Positions 8,223-16,932 of a stretch of 28,280 bases of DNA are shown one piece after another; positions within the stretch are counted from its first letter, which is position 1, and every line of letters starts with the position of its first letter. The notes under the pieces were generated by a model. That model saw only the letters and a list, made by a program, of their open reading frames with translations. It ran no database searches and was not told the origin of the DNA. The DNA is from Deltaproteobacteria bacterium (GTDB taxonomy: Bacteria; Desulfobacterota; JADFXK01), in the NCBI GenBank assembly GCA_015233285.1, contig JADFYA010000008.1, positions 1 through 28,280 on the forward strand, given 5' to 3'. A program made the translations under genes and the position numbers.

Positions 8223-8236
8223 TGTTGGTCCCAAAA

Positions 8237-8276
8237 GTTCAAACAAAGTTCAAACGACGTTCAAACAAGTTCAAAC
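8237..8276. repeat. direct repeats of GTTCAAAC, 4 copies
   Basis: Identical GTTCAAAC octamers start at 8237, 8248, 8259 and 8269, spaced 11, 11 and 10 bp, with AA or GA between them. They directly follow the decamer cluster and lie 130 bp beyond the end of the hybrid kinase gene. All copies face the same side of the helix, so they are likely protein-binding sites; the protein is unknown. Confidence 0.65.
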
Positions 8277-8407
8277 AATGGGAGTCTGAGCTGCACTGTA
8301 TTGGGATTCTGGACACATCAAAAGATGGCCAAGGCCAGTCCCGGGAGTATGGTTTCAGGTCCCCACTTCAAAAATCTAAAGGGTTTGCCGATGGCCTCAT
8401 TCCAAAT

Positions 8408-11266
8408 TTAACTAATTTTTTCACCAGGATTGTCAAATACCCCCCGGACGGCCTTCATTAAATCTTCTATTTCCACTGGCTTAGAGAGATAGACATCTAT
8501 CCCTAGCGTCTTGGTGTGCTCTTCCGGCATCGACTCGCTGTTCCCCGTACAGAGTATTATGGGCATATCAGGACGTAACTGTTTTATTTTTATAGACATT
8601 TCCAGGCCGGTCATATGGGGCATGGTATAGTCTGTGATAACCAGGTCAAATTTTTCCGGCTCGCTCCTGATAATGGACAGGGCCTCCAAGGGGTCTGTCG
8701 CAACTGTGACGTCATACCCTGATCTCTTTAGAACTTTCTTTCCCAATTCAGCCAGGAATTTTTCGTCGTCAACGAAAAGAACAGACTCAGACCCGGTATA
8801 GTCGGCGATCAAGGCTTCCTTTTCATCTTTGACCGATATCCGCGCCGTGGGCAACAGTATCGTAAAAGTAGTCCCTTTGCCCATCAGGCTATCAACATCA
8901 ATTATTCCGTTGAGTTCTTTAGTTATATTATGAATCACCGCCAACCCCAGGCCGGTGCCCTTGCCGACCTCCTTGGTGGTAAAAAAAGGATCAAAAATCT
9001 TTTCCATAATGTCAGGGGCGATACCATGGCCGGTATCAGCCACAGAAAGTCGGGCAAATCGCCCTGGTTTCAAACCAGGATAACAGGTCAGGTCGCCACG
9101 GCCCAATTCCGCCTCTGTCAGTCTGATGGTCAGCACCCCGGGGGTCATACCCATGGCATGGGAAGCGTTAGTACAGAGATTCATCAGGATCTGATGGAGT
9201 TGCGTGGGATCAGCCATGACGGTTGTTTCGGGGCAAGATATTTCCTGCCTAATTTCGATGGTTGAAGGGAGGGAGGCCCGGAGCATTTTTGTGGTTTCCT
9301 TCAGGATGGCACCCATCATCACAGGTTTTTTTCCTGTGTCGGCTTTTCGGCTGAACCTGAGTATCTGGTCTATCAGATTGACCGCCCGGACCCCGGTCTG
9401 GACTATGATATCTAAATTATTTTTAATAATCTGGGGATCGATTGATTCCGTTTTGAGATATTCTAGAGACAGTTCTGAATAACCGATAATAATCCCCAAA
9501 ATATTATTGAAATCATGGGCGATTCCTCCGGCCAGAGTCCCGACGGCCTCCATCTTTTGGGCCTGGCGGAGCTGCCTCTCCAGTTTTTTCCTTTGATTTT
9601 CCTCTTCCTTACGATCTGTAATGTCAATCATATTATATGCGCGATAGAGCCGCCGGCCCTGTTCATCTTTGACCGTAGTTACCGACACCAGAACCGGAAA
9701 GACAGATTTATCTTTGCGAATATTTCTTGATTCAAAAGAGTAATGGCCCCTCTCTTCAGAAATACCGAGATTAAGTGAAAGTTCTTTATTGGAACCTTCA
9801 TCAAACAGATAACCAATCAGTCTCCCTGCAAGTTCGTAGGTAGTGTAGCCATGCATTTTCGCAAAGGCGGGATTGACCATCTCCAGAGTCAGGCCATCGG
9901 CGCTCTCAACAGCCACTCCCCATTCAACATCGTTGACGATGTGAGACCACATGGACAACTCTTGATTCAGTTTCTTTTTCTCCGTCACATCATTACAGAT
10001 TAAAACAAGTTCACCACAAGGCAGTTTATAAACATAGTTTTCTCGCCAACTGACCGTTTTTCCGTCTTCATATAAGTTGTGATTATAATGCTCCGGCTGG
10101 CCGGTTTTCCAGACACGCTCAAATACGTCCTGGAGCCCCGATGGTACGGCATAGGAGAAAGCCTGGGCGAAACTCTTGCCCAGTACGCTATTTTTATCTA
10201 TTTTTTCAATATATTCCCTGGCGTGATTCATTTCTTTAAGGATGAAATCGCGGCCATCGGAATCTGTTTCATAAATAGTAACCCCCAGGTTGATATTATT
10301 AAATAATTCTCTAAATCTGATTTCATTTTTTTCCAGCGACGCTTCCATCATCTTGCGCGAGCTAATGTCCGTCATGCTGATAACGCAGCCAATGACCTTG
10401 CCTTCATTGTTAAGAATATTGTTGGCGTTAATAACCAAGAAAACTTCCTGATCGTCCGGCCTCTTCAAGACGGCCTCAAGCCCGGAAAGCTTGCCGGCGC
10501 CTTCCACGATGGACGAGTAAGACAGGCGCGTTTCATTACTTTCTTCCCCAATCAGGAAGGCTTTTTTGTTGACTACTTTGTTTAAGGGAAATACGATGTC
10601 AAAGGGCTGATACATGGGGTCTTGGCGGTAAAGCTGGGCGGCCATGGCGCTGGCCCGCATAATTAGGCCATCTGGGCTACAGACCACAAGAGGCTCGGCC
10701 GCCTGCTCAATAATAGAACGGGACAGCTTTTCTTCAGCCAGAATCTGCTCGTTGCGCTTCTGCTCCGTCAAATCAGTTACAACCATGCCCAGGAAAACGG
10801 ATTTATCATCCATCCTGAGGGGACTCATAGATACATAAACGGGAACCCTGATGTCATCCCCTACTTTAAGATCAAGTTCTTCTTTCGCGACGGTCTGACC
10901 AGCTTTCTGAAGCAGCGCCTCAAAAAGCCGACTATCGTCGGGAGCCACAAAGCGGCGAAACGAAGAACCTGTTATTTTTGATATATTAGTCCTGAGGATG
11001 CCGCCTAACCTGTGGTTACTATAGAGAATTAATCCATTGGTGTTGAGGATGGCAGCCCCTTCGCTCATCTGTTCAATGAGCAATCGGTAGGTATGATCCG
11101 CTCCCTGTTCGGTAAAAATTTTCCTTTCTCCGGGCCTTGAAACGATCAGAGCGTCAACTTCACCCTGACGCATAGCCTCGATGGTTTTTTCAGCCTCCAC
11201 CAGGCGGTCTTTGACTTCGTTCAATTCCATCAAGAGTTGGCGTTTATCTCTATCTTCTACTGTCAT
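8408..11266 (-). CDS. four-PAS hybrid histidine kinase with C-terminal receiver, kai-linked
   Basis: A 952-residue soluble sensor kinase with no membrane segment. It starts with a coiled coil (1-50) ending in the recurrent GEVDALIV motif. PAS-like domains follow at about 60-170, 185-305, 315-430 and 440-555. Next is the HisKA dimerisation helix with [14 protein letters not shown] (phospho-accepting His584) and the HATPase with N box [18 protein letters not shown] and GTGLGLAV. A receiver closes the protein (VDDEK at about 832, phospho-acceptor Asp879 in VITDYTMP, Lys929). It should autophosphorylate and pass the phosphate to its own receiver and perhaps to partners. It begins 13 bp after kaiB and shares the kaiC-kaiB reading direction, so it is the natural candidate for the output kinase of the Kai module, in the role SasA plays in cyanobacteria. 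PAS ligands cannot be predicted; redox or small-molecule sensing is possible. Confidence 0.9.
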   Translation of the reverse strand: MTVEDRDKRQLLMELNEVKDRLVEAEKTIEAMRQGEVDALIVSRPGERKIFTEQGADHTYRLLIEQMSEGAAILNTNGLILYSNHRLGGILRTNISKITGSSFRRFVAPDDSRLFEALLQKAGQTVAKEELDLKVGDDIRVPVYVSMSPLRMDDKSVFLGMVVTDLTEQKRNEQILAEEKLSRSIIEQAAEPLVVCSPDGLIMRASAMAAQLYRQDPMYQPFDIVFPLNKVVNKKAFLIGEESNETRLSYSSIVEGAGKLSGLEAVLKRPDDQEVFLVINANNILNNEGKVIGCVISMTDISSRKMMEASLEKNEIRFRELFNNINLGVTIYETDSDGRDFILKEMNHAREYIEKIDKNSVLGKSFAQAFSYAVPSGLQDVFERVWKTGQPEHYNHNLYEDGKTVSWRENYVYKLPCGELVLICNDVTEKKKLNQELSMWSHIVNDVEWGVAVESADGLTLEMVNPAFAKMHGYTTYELAGRLIGYLFDEGSNKELSLNLGISEERGHYSFESRNIRKDKSVFPVLVSVTTVKDEQGRRLYRAYNMIDITDRKEEENQRKKLERQLRQAQKMEAVGTLAGGIAHDFNNILGIIIGYSELSLEYLKTESIDPQIIKNNLDIIVQTGVRAVNLIDQILRFSRKADTGKKPVMMGAILKETTKMLRASLPSTIEIRQEISCPETTVMADPTQLHQILMNLCTNASHAMGMTPGVLTIRLTEAELGRGDLTCYPGLKPGRFARLSVADTGHGIAPDIMEKIFDPFFTTKEVGKGTGLGLAVIHNITKELNGIIDVDSLMGKGTTFTILLPTARISVKDEKEALIADYTGSESVLFVDDEKFLAELGKKVLKRSGYDVTVATDPLEALSIIRSEPEKFDLVITDYTMPHMTGLEMSIKIKQLRPDMPIILCTGNSESMPEEHTKTLGIDVYLSKPVEIEDLMKAVRGVFDNPGEKIS

Positions 11267-11279
11267 ACCTTGCCTCGTT

Positions 11280-11621
11280 TTATATCTTTGGTCTCACTCC
11301 CAGCTCCACCAGCACAAGATCGGTATTGGACAGGTCACCGATAATTCGGCGCATGGCGTTTGGCGATTTGCTGATCAAAGTAGGTATGGCGATTATTTGG
11401 TCATGCTCAGCCAGTTCCGGCCGCTGATATATATCAACCACCTCAAGTTCATGTTTTTCATCAAAATTTTCTTGACAGATAAGTCTTATGTTTTCTATGG
11501 CTCTTAATGAGCTGGGGGTTGTTCCGGCCACATATAAGGTTAATCTATGTCGTGTCAAGTGGGGCGGGGAATTCCCGACCGCTTCGGTCGCCCTCTCTTG
11601 CTTTGTTTGATGATCATCCAT
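11280..11621 (-). CDS. kaiB: KaiB-family clock protein
   Basis: A 113-residue product. The KaiB domain spans about 26-110: LTLYVAGTTPSSLRAIENI, then a strand VVDIYQRPELAEHDQIIAIPTL and the hallmark RRIIGDLSNTDLVLVELGV. About 25 extra residues precede the domain. In cyanobacteria KaiB refolds to a thioredoxin-like state, binds the KaiC CI ring and sequesters KaiA. The usual PPP run between PTL and RRIIGDL is replaced by SPNA, with a single proline. GAGGGAGAA precedes the ATG. The gene lies 34 bp after kaiC, the reverse of the cyanobacterial kaiB-kaiC order, and no kaiA is present. The pair probably acts in timing or in stress and energy signalling; a self-sustained clock cannot be inferred. 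Confidence 0.93.
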   Translation of the reverse strand: MDDHQTKQERATEAVGNSPPHLTRHRLTLYVAGTTPSSLRAIENIRLICQENFDEKHELEVVDIYQRPELAEHDQIIAIPTLISKSPNAMRRIIGDLSNTDLVLVELGVRPKI

Positions 11622-11655
11622 CGTTGCTTCTCCCTCAAATGAAAAGGGCTCCGGA

Positions 11656-13356
11656 TTACATCCCGTCTGACTTACGCAATTCGGCCATTCTTAACGAAGT
11701 TTTGTCGAGACGATTCTCAGCTAGTTCATAAGACTGGATTTGAGTTTCCAGTTCCTCACTTTCGCCTTCAAATTGGGCCTGAAGGGATTCAATCTGAAGT
11801 TCCATGATCCGGCGTTTTCGTTCCAGTTCACGTTTCTTTGATTCAAGCTCCTGCCGAAGCCTTAACGTCCTTTCTTTTTCTTTAACCTCCTGGGCAAATC
11901 TGGCGGTTCCGGTCAGTACACCTTCCTGGCCGACATAAACATCAACCAGTTCCAAGCCATTGGAGGTCAAAAGAAATTCTCTGCTCTGGTTGGAATGGCT
12001 CATGCCGCGGGACTTGATAACATACAGGCCGCGGTTGCGCTCTCCCCCGGCTTCAATGCTCTTCAAGACAATCCAGGTATCCATCAATGATGAAACACCG
12101 ACTTCAGTCTGGTCAATAACCTCGCGGGTGACGGTCAGATCTGTAAACAACGAAGTGATTTGGCGGGCTTTCAAAAAATCCATCAGGCGAAGCAACATCA
12201 TTTGAGCTTCGTAAGTAGTGCCGACGGCGTTTAGATTGGAGATGGGATCAACCACCACGTTTTTCGGCCTGAACTCATCGATCAGTTTGTGCATGGTCAC
12301 CAGGTGCATTTCCAGGCCATAGAGGGTAGGTCTGGCCACATGAAAAAGCAGCAGACCATTCTTAACCCATTTTTCCAAGTCAATACCAATGGATCGCATA
12401 TTCCGGATGATCTGGTTCATGGATTCTTCAAAGGCGAAAAAAATGCAAGTTTCCCCCCGCTGACAGGTGGCCTGAATAAAAGAAGCGGCAATACTTGTCT
12501 TGCCCGTGCCGGCTGTGCCCGAGATGAGGACGGAAGTACCCCGATAGTAGCCATTGCCCCCCAACATGGTGTCCAGCCGGGGAATACCGCTGAAAACTAT
12601 TTCGGTGGAAACCTCGTGTTCCAGGCCCAGGGAGGTGATGGGCAGTACGGAAATGCCTTTCTGATCTATGATAAAGGGGTATTCGTTAGAACCGTGATTG
12701 GAGCCGCGATACTTTACCACCCGTAACCGCCGGGTCAGGATTGTCTCTTTGATTTGTTGATCTAACAGAATAACACAGTCAGAGACATACTGCTCCAGAT
12801 TGTGGCGGGTCATAGTGCTGTCACCCTGTTCGGCCGTAATAACGGCGGTAACTCCTTTGTTCTTAAGCCATCGAAAAAGACGGCGAAATTCAGCCCTCAA
12901 GATGGTCATATTTGTAAAACCGCTGAAAACAGCCTCCAAAGTGTCCATGACTACCCGCTTGACACCAATGGAGTTGATGGCCCTGTCAATCCTAACAAAC
13001 AAACCTTCCAGATCGTATTCGCCCATTTCCTTAATTTCGCTTGGTTCTATATAAATGTAGCTGATTATAATTTTTTTCTCTTCGATCAGTTTGTTTAAAT
13101 CCCAGCCCAATGAAGCGACATTTTGAGTCAGTTCTTCTTTGTTTTCCTCAAAAGACACAAAAAGCCCCGGTTCGTTATGTTCAACAGCCCCTCTAATAAT
13201 GAACTCCATGGCCAGTAGGGTTTTGCCACATCCGGCGCCTCCGCATAACAAAGTGGGGCGTCTCTCCGGCAAGCCTCCGCCGGTAATTTCATCCAAGCCC
13301 TTAATGCCGGTCTTGCATTTTTTCAACACTGATTGTGAATTATTTGCCTCCGGCAT
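11656..13356 (-). CDS. kaiC: KaiC-family double-RecA ATPase/autokinase
   Basis: A 566-residue protein with two RecA-like halves. CI has Walker A GGAGCGKT (39-46) and catalytic Glu70-Glu71 in FVSFEEN. CII has GTAGTGKT (280-287), Glu310-Glu311 in FAFEES, and the autophosphorylation segment VGVSSLMDT with Ser422-Ser423, where Synechococcus KaiC has Ser431-Thr432. The ring ATPase would hydrolyse ATP slowly in CI and phosphorylate itself in CII. After residue about 487 the protein has a charged Glu/Arg/Lys coiled coil to about 545 in place of the short KaiA-binding tail, making it some 45 residues longer than the cyanobacterial protein. AAGGAGGATAATT precedes the ATG. It lies 57 bp after the second CheA gene, which places the clock genes in the chemosensory transcription unit. 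Confidence 0.95.
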   Translation of the reverse strand: MPEANNSQSVLKKCKTGIKGLDEITGGGLPERRPTLLCGGAGCGKTLLAMEFIIRGAVEHNEPGLFVSFEENKEELTQNVASLGWDLNKLIEEKKIIISYIYIEPSEIKEMGEYDLEGLFVRIDRAINSIGVKRVVMDTLEAVFSGFTNMTILRAEFRRLFRWLKNKGVTAVITAEQGDSTMTRHNLEQYVSDCVILLDQQIKETILTRRLRVVKYRGSNHGSNEYPFIIDQKGISVLPITSLGLEHEVSTEIVFSGIPRLDTMLGGNGYYRGTSVLISGTAGTGKTSIAASFIQATCQRGETCIFFAFEESMNQIIRNMRSIGIDLEKWVKNGLLLFHVARPTLYGLEMHLVTMHKLIDEFRPKNVVVDPISNLNAVGTTYEAQMMLLRLMDFLKARQITSLFTDLTVTREVIDQTEVGVSSLMDTWIVLKSIEAGGERNRGLYVIKSRGMSHSNQSREFLLTSNGLELVDVYVGQEGVLTGTARFAQEVKEKERTLRLRQELESKKRELERKRRIMELQIESLQAQFEGESEELETQIQSYELAENRLDKTSLRMAELRKSDGM

Positions 13357-13413
13357 AATTATCCTCCTTCGTTAACCTGCCAGCTTTTGAATATAAGTTT
13401 AAATAGTCACTGT

Positions 13414-15531
13414 TCACCGGACGAATTTGGTTACATCCCTGAAGTCTATTATCAGGTACGGCTCTCCCGTTCCCAGCACAGCCGAACCCCTGACCAGGGG
13501 ATTGTCTTTGAGGAAATCATGAGTAAAAGGGGTTACCACTACCTTAACCTTACGCAGGACCCGGTCAACTTTACAGGCCAGAGGGTTTTTCTGTTCATCC
13601 TCCACGACCATGATTCGTCCGGCATCTTGGCCGGTCTTTTGAGTTTTTTTCCCTTCAAGAAAGAACAGGTCACTCAAATTAATATAAGGGATCAATTGGT
13701 CGCCGTATTGGAAGAATTGGTCGTCCTTGAATGAATGGATAGTGACCCTATTCATATCAATTATTTCTTTCAGGCGCTGATAGCCAACCCCAAAGGTCTG
13801 CACACCGGCTTGAATCAGCAAAACATCCTGCGTCCTCTGGGCCTCTTTCAAGGGCAAAGTCAACTCCAGTGTGGCATCCTCTCCCAGCCTGGAATCGAGG
13901 TGGACTCGACCTCCTTTTGATTCAATGACCGAGCGTACCACATCCATGCCTACCCCCCGGCCTGAGACATCAGTCACCTTTTTGGCCATGGAAAAACCCG
14001 GTAGAAAAATAAGGTTCAAGATAGCCGACTGACTCAGGCCGTCATCAGGACCAATCAGTCCCTGATTTAAAGCTTTTTGTTTAACAGCCTCAGGATCAAT
14101 CCCCCGGCCGTCATCTTGAATGGTAATAGTCAAACGGTCGTCATTGCGCAGAGCGGTGACCACGAGCGTTCCTTCAGGGTTTTTTCCAATTCTGGTTCTT
14201 TCTTCAGGTGTCTCAAATCCGTGGTCAAGGGAATTTCGAACAATATGCACCAGAGGATCACCCAGGGCCCGTAAAAGTTCTCTGGGGGCCTCAATTTCAC
14301 CTCCGGATACTTTCAAACTGACGCGCTTGCCCAAGTCGGCGCACAATTTCTCCACCATGCCGGGAAGCCGGTTAAAGACATCGCTCAATTGCCGGTTTGA
14401 CAGGCGTCCCAGTTCATGTTCTACGCTGTTAACATGCTTATCCAGCCCTGTATAATTATCTTTCAAGTATCTGAGATACCGGGAGGGTATAATTGGGGCC
14501 AATTCTGCAATCAAATTTTCCAGAGTGTTTCTGTCGGCCACCAGGTCGCCGGCGTCGTCGGACAAGCGCTTGATGACGGCGGAAGAGACCCTGACATACT
14601 CTTCAATGGACTCTGTTTCAGAATCTGTGCACTCTTTTGGTGAAACCGGGCTATTATCTGCTTGGGGCTGGGGCGCTTCTGTTTCCTGAGCCTCCGGCGC
14701 CAGACTAATTTCTCCGCTAACCGCCACTCCTTCCGTCCAGAATCGCCGAAAGGCTTCATTTATTATCTCTGGCGAAATATCACATAAGTCATAAATAATA
14801 TCCCATGTCAGGAGAAAACCAACCTTGTTCATGGCCTGGCCGATGCCGGCCAAGTCTTGGTCTAATGTATCCCTCTCCAGATATTCGAAAGCCATTTTTC
14901 CTTTATCTAATACCTGCGCAAACGCGGCCAGCGTCCGTCGGCAAGATTCCGTGACGTCAATTCCTGATATGAGGACTTTTTCTAAGTTTTGAGATTTTAA
15001 GGGGATTAAAACCTTCTGGGCGGTGGTCCTACTCCGGGTCAAGATTTGCTCTAACTGGTTGACCATGATGGATATTTCTTCTAAAAAAGCCCCTTCCTTA
15101 TCCGGACTTACCTCTTTCTTAATATCGCCTAACAACTCTTCCACCCTGCTAAGGGAGATGCGCTCCAGGTTGGTTGGACGAAGTGAATAAAAATAATTTT
15201 TGTACTCATCCTGTTCGAGCACGGACGGGTCAGCGGCTTTGACTAGAGCCTCCTGGACAAGCCGCAAACCTTTTAAGACTTTTTGACCTTCTTCGCCGCA
15301 CAGCCTGGCGCCCTGCTTTTGCCATTTCTTTAGTATCTCTTCAAATTGGTGAACAAAATTGGCTAAATGAGTTATGCCCAAAAACCCGCAACCCCCTTTT
15401 AGCGTGTGCAACGCCCTAAAAATAGCGTTTACGCCCTCCAGGGAACAGCCATCGGGGGAAATTTTGTCAATGGCCTCATCTAAGGTCGTAAGACCTTCCT
15501 GAATAAATTCTTCTAATATTTCATTGCTCAT
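13414..15531 (-). CDS. cheA: CheA-type histidine kinase (compact second CheA)
   Basis: The product of 705 residues is counted from MSNEILEEFIQEGL, where the HPt fold begins; an ATG 16 codons upstream is less likely. The HPt domain has RALHTLKGGCGFLG, with phospho-accepting His42. A long helical region of about 250 residues precedes a short acidic, Pro-rich linker (EAQETEAPQPQ) near 300. The dimerisation helices (LVADRNTLENLIAEL) lead to the catalytic domain: N box HIVRNSLDHGFETPEER, IQDDGRGID and VTDVSGRGVGMDVV. A CheW-like P5 domain ends the protein. It should phosphorylate its own HPt and then a receiver, most likely the single-domain regulator directly upstream (15597-16022, 65 bp apart). 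It is distinct from the larger CheA at 17750, so the cluster holds two parallel kinases. Confidence 0.9.
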   Translation of the reverse strand: MSNEILEEFIQEGLTTLDEAIDKISPDGCSLEGVNAIFRALHTLKGGCGFLGITHLANFVHQFEEILKKWQKQGARLCGEEGQKVLKGLRLVQEALVKAADPSVLEQDEYKNYFYSLRPTNLERISLSRVEELLGDIKKEVSPDKEGAFLEEISIMVNQLEQILTRSRTTAQKVLIPLKSQNLEKVLISGIDVTESCRRTLAAFAQVLDKGKMAFEYLERDTLDQDLAGIGQAMNKVGFLLTWDIIYDLCDISPEIINEAFRRFWTEGVAVSGEISLAPEAQETEAPQPQADNSPVSPKECTDSETESIEEYVRVSSAVIKRLSDDAGDLVADRNTLENLIAELAPIIPSRYLRYLKDNYTGLDKHVNSVEHELGRLSNRQLSDVFNRLPGMVEKLCADLGKRVSLKVSGGEIEAPRELLRALGDPLVHIVRNSLDHGFETPEERTRIGKNPEGTLVVTALRNDDRLTITIQDDGRGIDPEAVKQKALNQGLIGPDDGLSQSAILNLIFLPGFSMAKKVTDVSGRGVGMDVVRSVIESKGGRVHLDSRLGEDATLELTLPLKEAQRTQDVLLIQAGVQTFGVGYQRLKEIIDMNRVTIHSFKDDQFFQYGDQLIPYINLSDLFFLEGKKTQKTGQDAGRIMVVEDEQKNPLACKVDRVLRKVKVVVTPFTHDFLKDNPLVRGSAVLGTGEPYLIIDFRDVTKFVR

Positions 15532-15596
15532 ATTCTGGGGCCTTAGGTTAACGGACCGTGAAAAGTGAAAAGTTAGCAATAAGCGCCCTGTTAAAT

Positions 15597-16022
15597 TTAC
15601 TCCGAACAGTGCAACAACTCTACCTCTTTGATTTTATCTATCCAATAGCGGAATCGGTTGAACATGGTTTCAATGGCGGCTGTAAACTCGTTAATTCTTA
15701 CAGGCTTGAAAAAAATATAATCAACGCCCAGCCCTCGAGATTCGATAACGGATCTCATGTTCTTTTCTCCGGTGACCATGATAAAATTGGCGGCCGGCGC
15801 CCTTTCTCTCATTTTTTTTATCATTTCGAAACCATTTATGTGCGGCATATTCAAATCCGTGACCACCAGGTCGGCCGGCTCTTTCATAAAAGCCTGCAAG
15901 GCGCGGTAAGGGTCATCGTATGAAGTTACCCGGTGCTTGGTGAGAGCGGCCATCTGGGCCAACATATTGGCATCCACCGGATCATCATCGACTATAACGA
16001 TGTGATAGTCTTTAATCTCCAT
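15597..16022 (-). CDS. single-domain response regulator
   Basis: A 141-residue receiver without an output domain. The acidic pocket is VDDDP (about 11-15), the phospho-acceptor Asp56 lies in VVTDLNMPHINGFEM, Thr is in MVTGEKN and the conserved Lys in FKPVR. After the receiver about 20 residues form a helical tail (FNRFRYWIDKIKEVELL). It probably shuttles phosphate or binds a partner, as CheY does. It lies 13 bp after cheV and 65 bp before the second CheA, which makes that kinase its likely donor. Confidence 0.9.
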   Translation of the reverse strand: MEIKDYHIVIVDDDPVDANMLAQMAALTKHRVTSYDDPYRALQAFMKEPADLVVTDLNMPHINGFEMIKKMRERAPAANFIMVTGEKNMRSVIESRGLGVDYIFFKPVRINEFTAAIETMFNRFRYWIDKIKEVELLHCSE

Positions 16023-16035
16023 TATGCTACGTCCT

Positions 16036-16932
16036 TTATATTTGAAGCAGTTTTTTGGTGGAGGCCAGTAGCTCTTCCATATTTAGTTTAGTAATGTGTC
16101 CATTGGCCGACATAACGTTGGCTCTCTCTTTCATGCCGATATCCCCGATGGAAGAATAAATCAGCACCGGAGTATTACCTCTCTCCGCGTGCTGGCGAAT
16201 GTAGCTGAGCAGGGCTAATCCGTCGCGCTTGGGCATTTCCACATCCTCAATGACCAAGGCTATTTCGGGATGCGAGTCGAAAATATCGCCGGCTTCTTCT
16301 CCGTCGCGGGCGGTCAGCACTTTCAAATTGCGTTCATCGAGTTCGAGCTTCAACATCTCCCTGACCGGAGTGGAATCTTCAGCCACCAGCACGGTCTGAC
16401 CGTTACCCTGCCATTCCTGCTCTACGCCGGCCGTGATTTTTTCTTTGGCCAGATTCGGCGCCAGCTCCAAAACAACCTTCTCGTAATCAACCAGCAAAAT
16501 GTTATGCTCTTCCGTTGGGCGGGCGATGGCCAGGATGTAGGGGTTTTCAAATTGGCCCATGATATCTTCAGCGCTTTGCACCTGCGTCCAGAGGATGGTG
16601 TGCACCTGCTCGGTGGAATCAACCAGAAAACCGGTTATTTCATCAAAAAATTCTGTAATAATTACCCTCCGGGCCTGGTCGCGGTCACTCTCCAGGCCAA
16701 GGACTGCCGCCAGTTCGACTAAAGGAATTATCCGGCCATGGTCTTCAAATATGCCGACCACTGCCCGGTGCGCCCCCAGGCGGGATTGAACCAGCCGGCT
16801 CGGTCGTTCCAGGATACGGCTGACTTTCAGGATGTTGATGCCCAGACGCAGCCGACCGATACTATACTCGAGTATTTTCAGTTCATTTGAACCACTACGT
16901 AAATAAGCTTCGGGCTCGACAAATTTAGTCAT
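16036..16932 (-). CDS. cheV: CheV: CheW-like adaptor fused to a receiver
   Basis: A 298-residue protein starting at MTKFVEPEAYL. I prefer this ATG to one ten codons upstream because GGAGAAAG precedes it, and because it overlaps the end of the upstream kinase gene by only 8 bp, suggesting translational coupling. The CheW domain (about 15-165) has LEYSIGRLRLGINILKV and IIPLVELAAVLG. The receiver (about 180-298) has VAEDSTPVREML, phospho-acceptor Asp in VIEDVEMPKRDG (Glu where Thr is usual just before the Asp), and IYSS. CheV proteins link receptors to CheA and tune coupling through receiver phosphorylation. It follows the small histidine kinase directly and would join the same chemosensory array. 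Confidence 0.92.
   Translation of the reverse strand: MTKFVEPEAYLRSGSNELKILEYSIGRLRLGINILKVSRILERPSRLVQSRLGAHRAVVGIFEDHGRIIPLVELAAVLGLESDRDQARRVIITEFFDEITGFLVDSTEQVHTILWTQVQSAEDIMGQFENPYILAIARPTEEHNILLVDYEKVVLELAPNLAKEKITAGVEQEWQGNGQTVLVAEDSTPVREMLKLELDERNLKVLTARDGEEAGDIFDSHPEIALVIEDVEMPKRDGLALLSYIRQHAERGNTPVLIYSSIGDIGMKERANVMSANGHITKLNMEELLASTKKLLQI

Noticed and set aside
8183..8276. CRISPR array
   Set aside because: Repeats are only 8 to 10 bp with 0 to 3 bp between them; there are no spacers and no cas genes.
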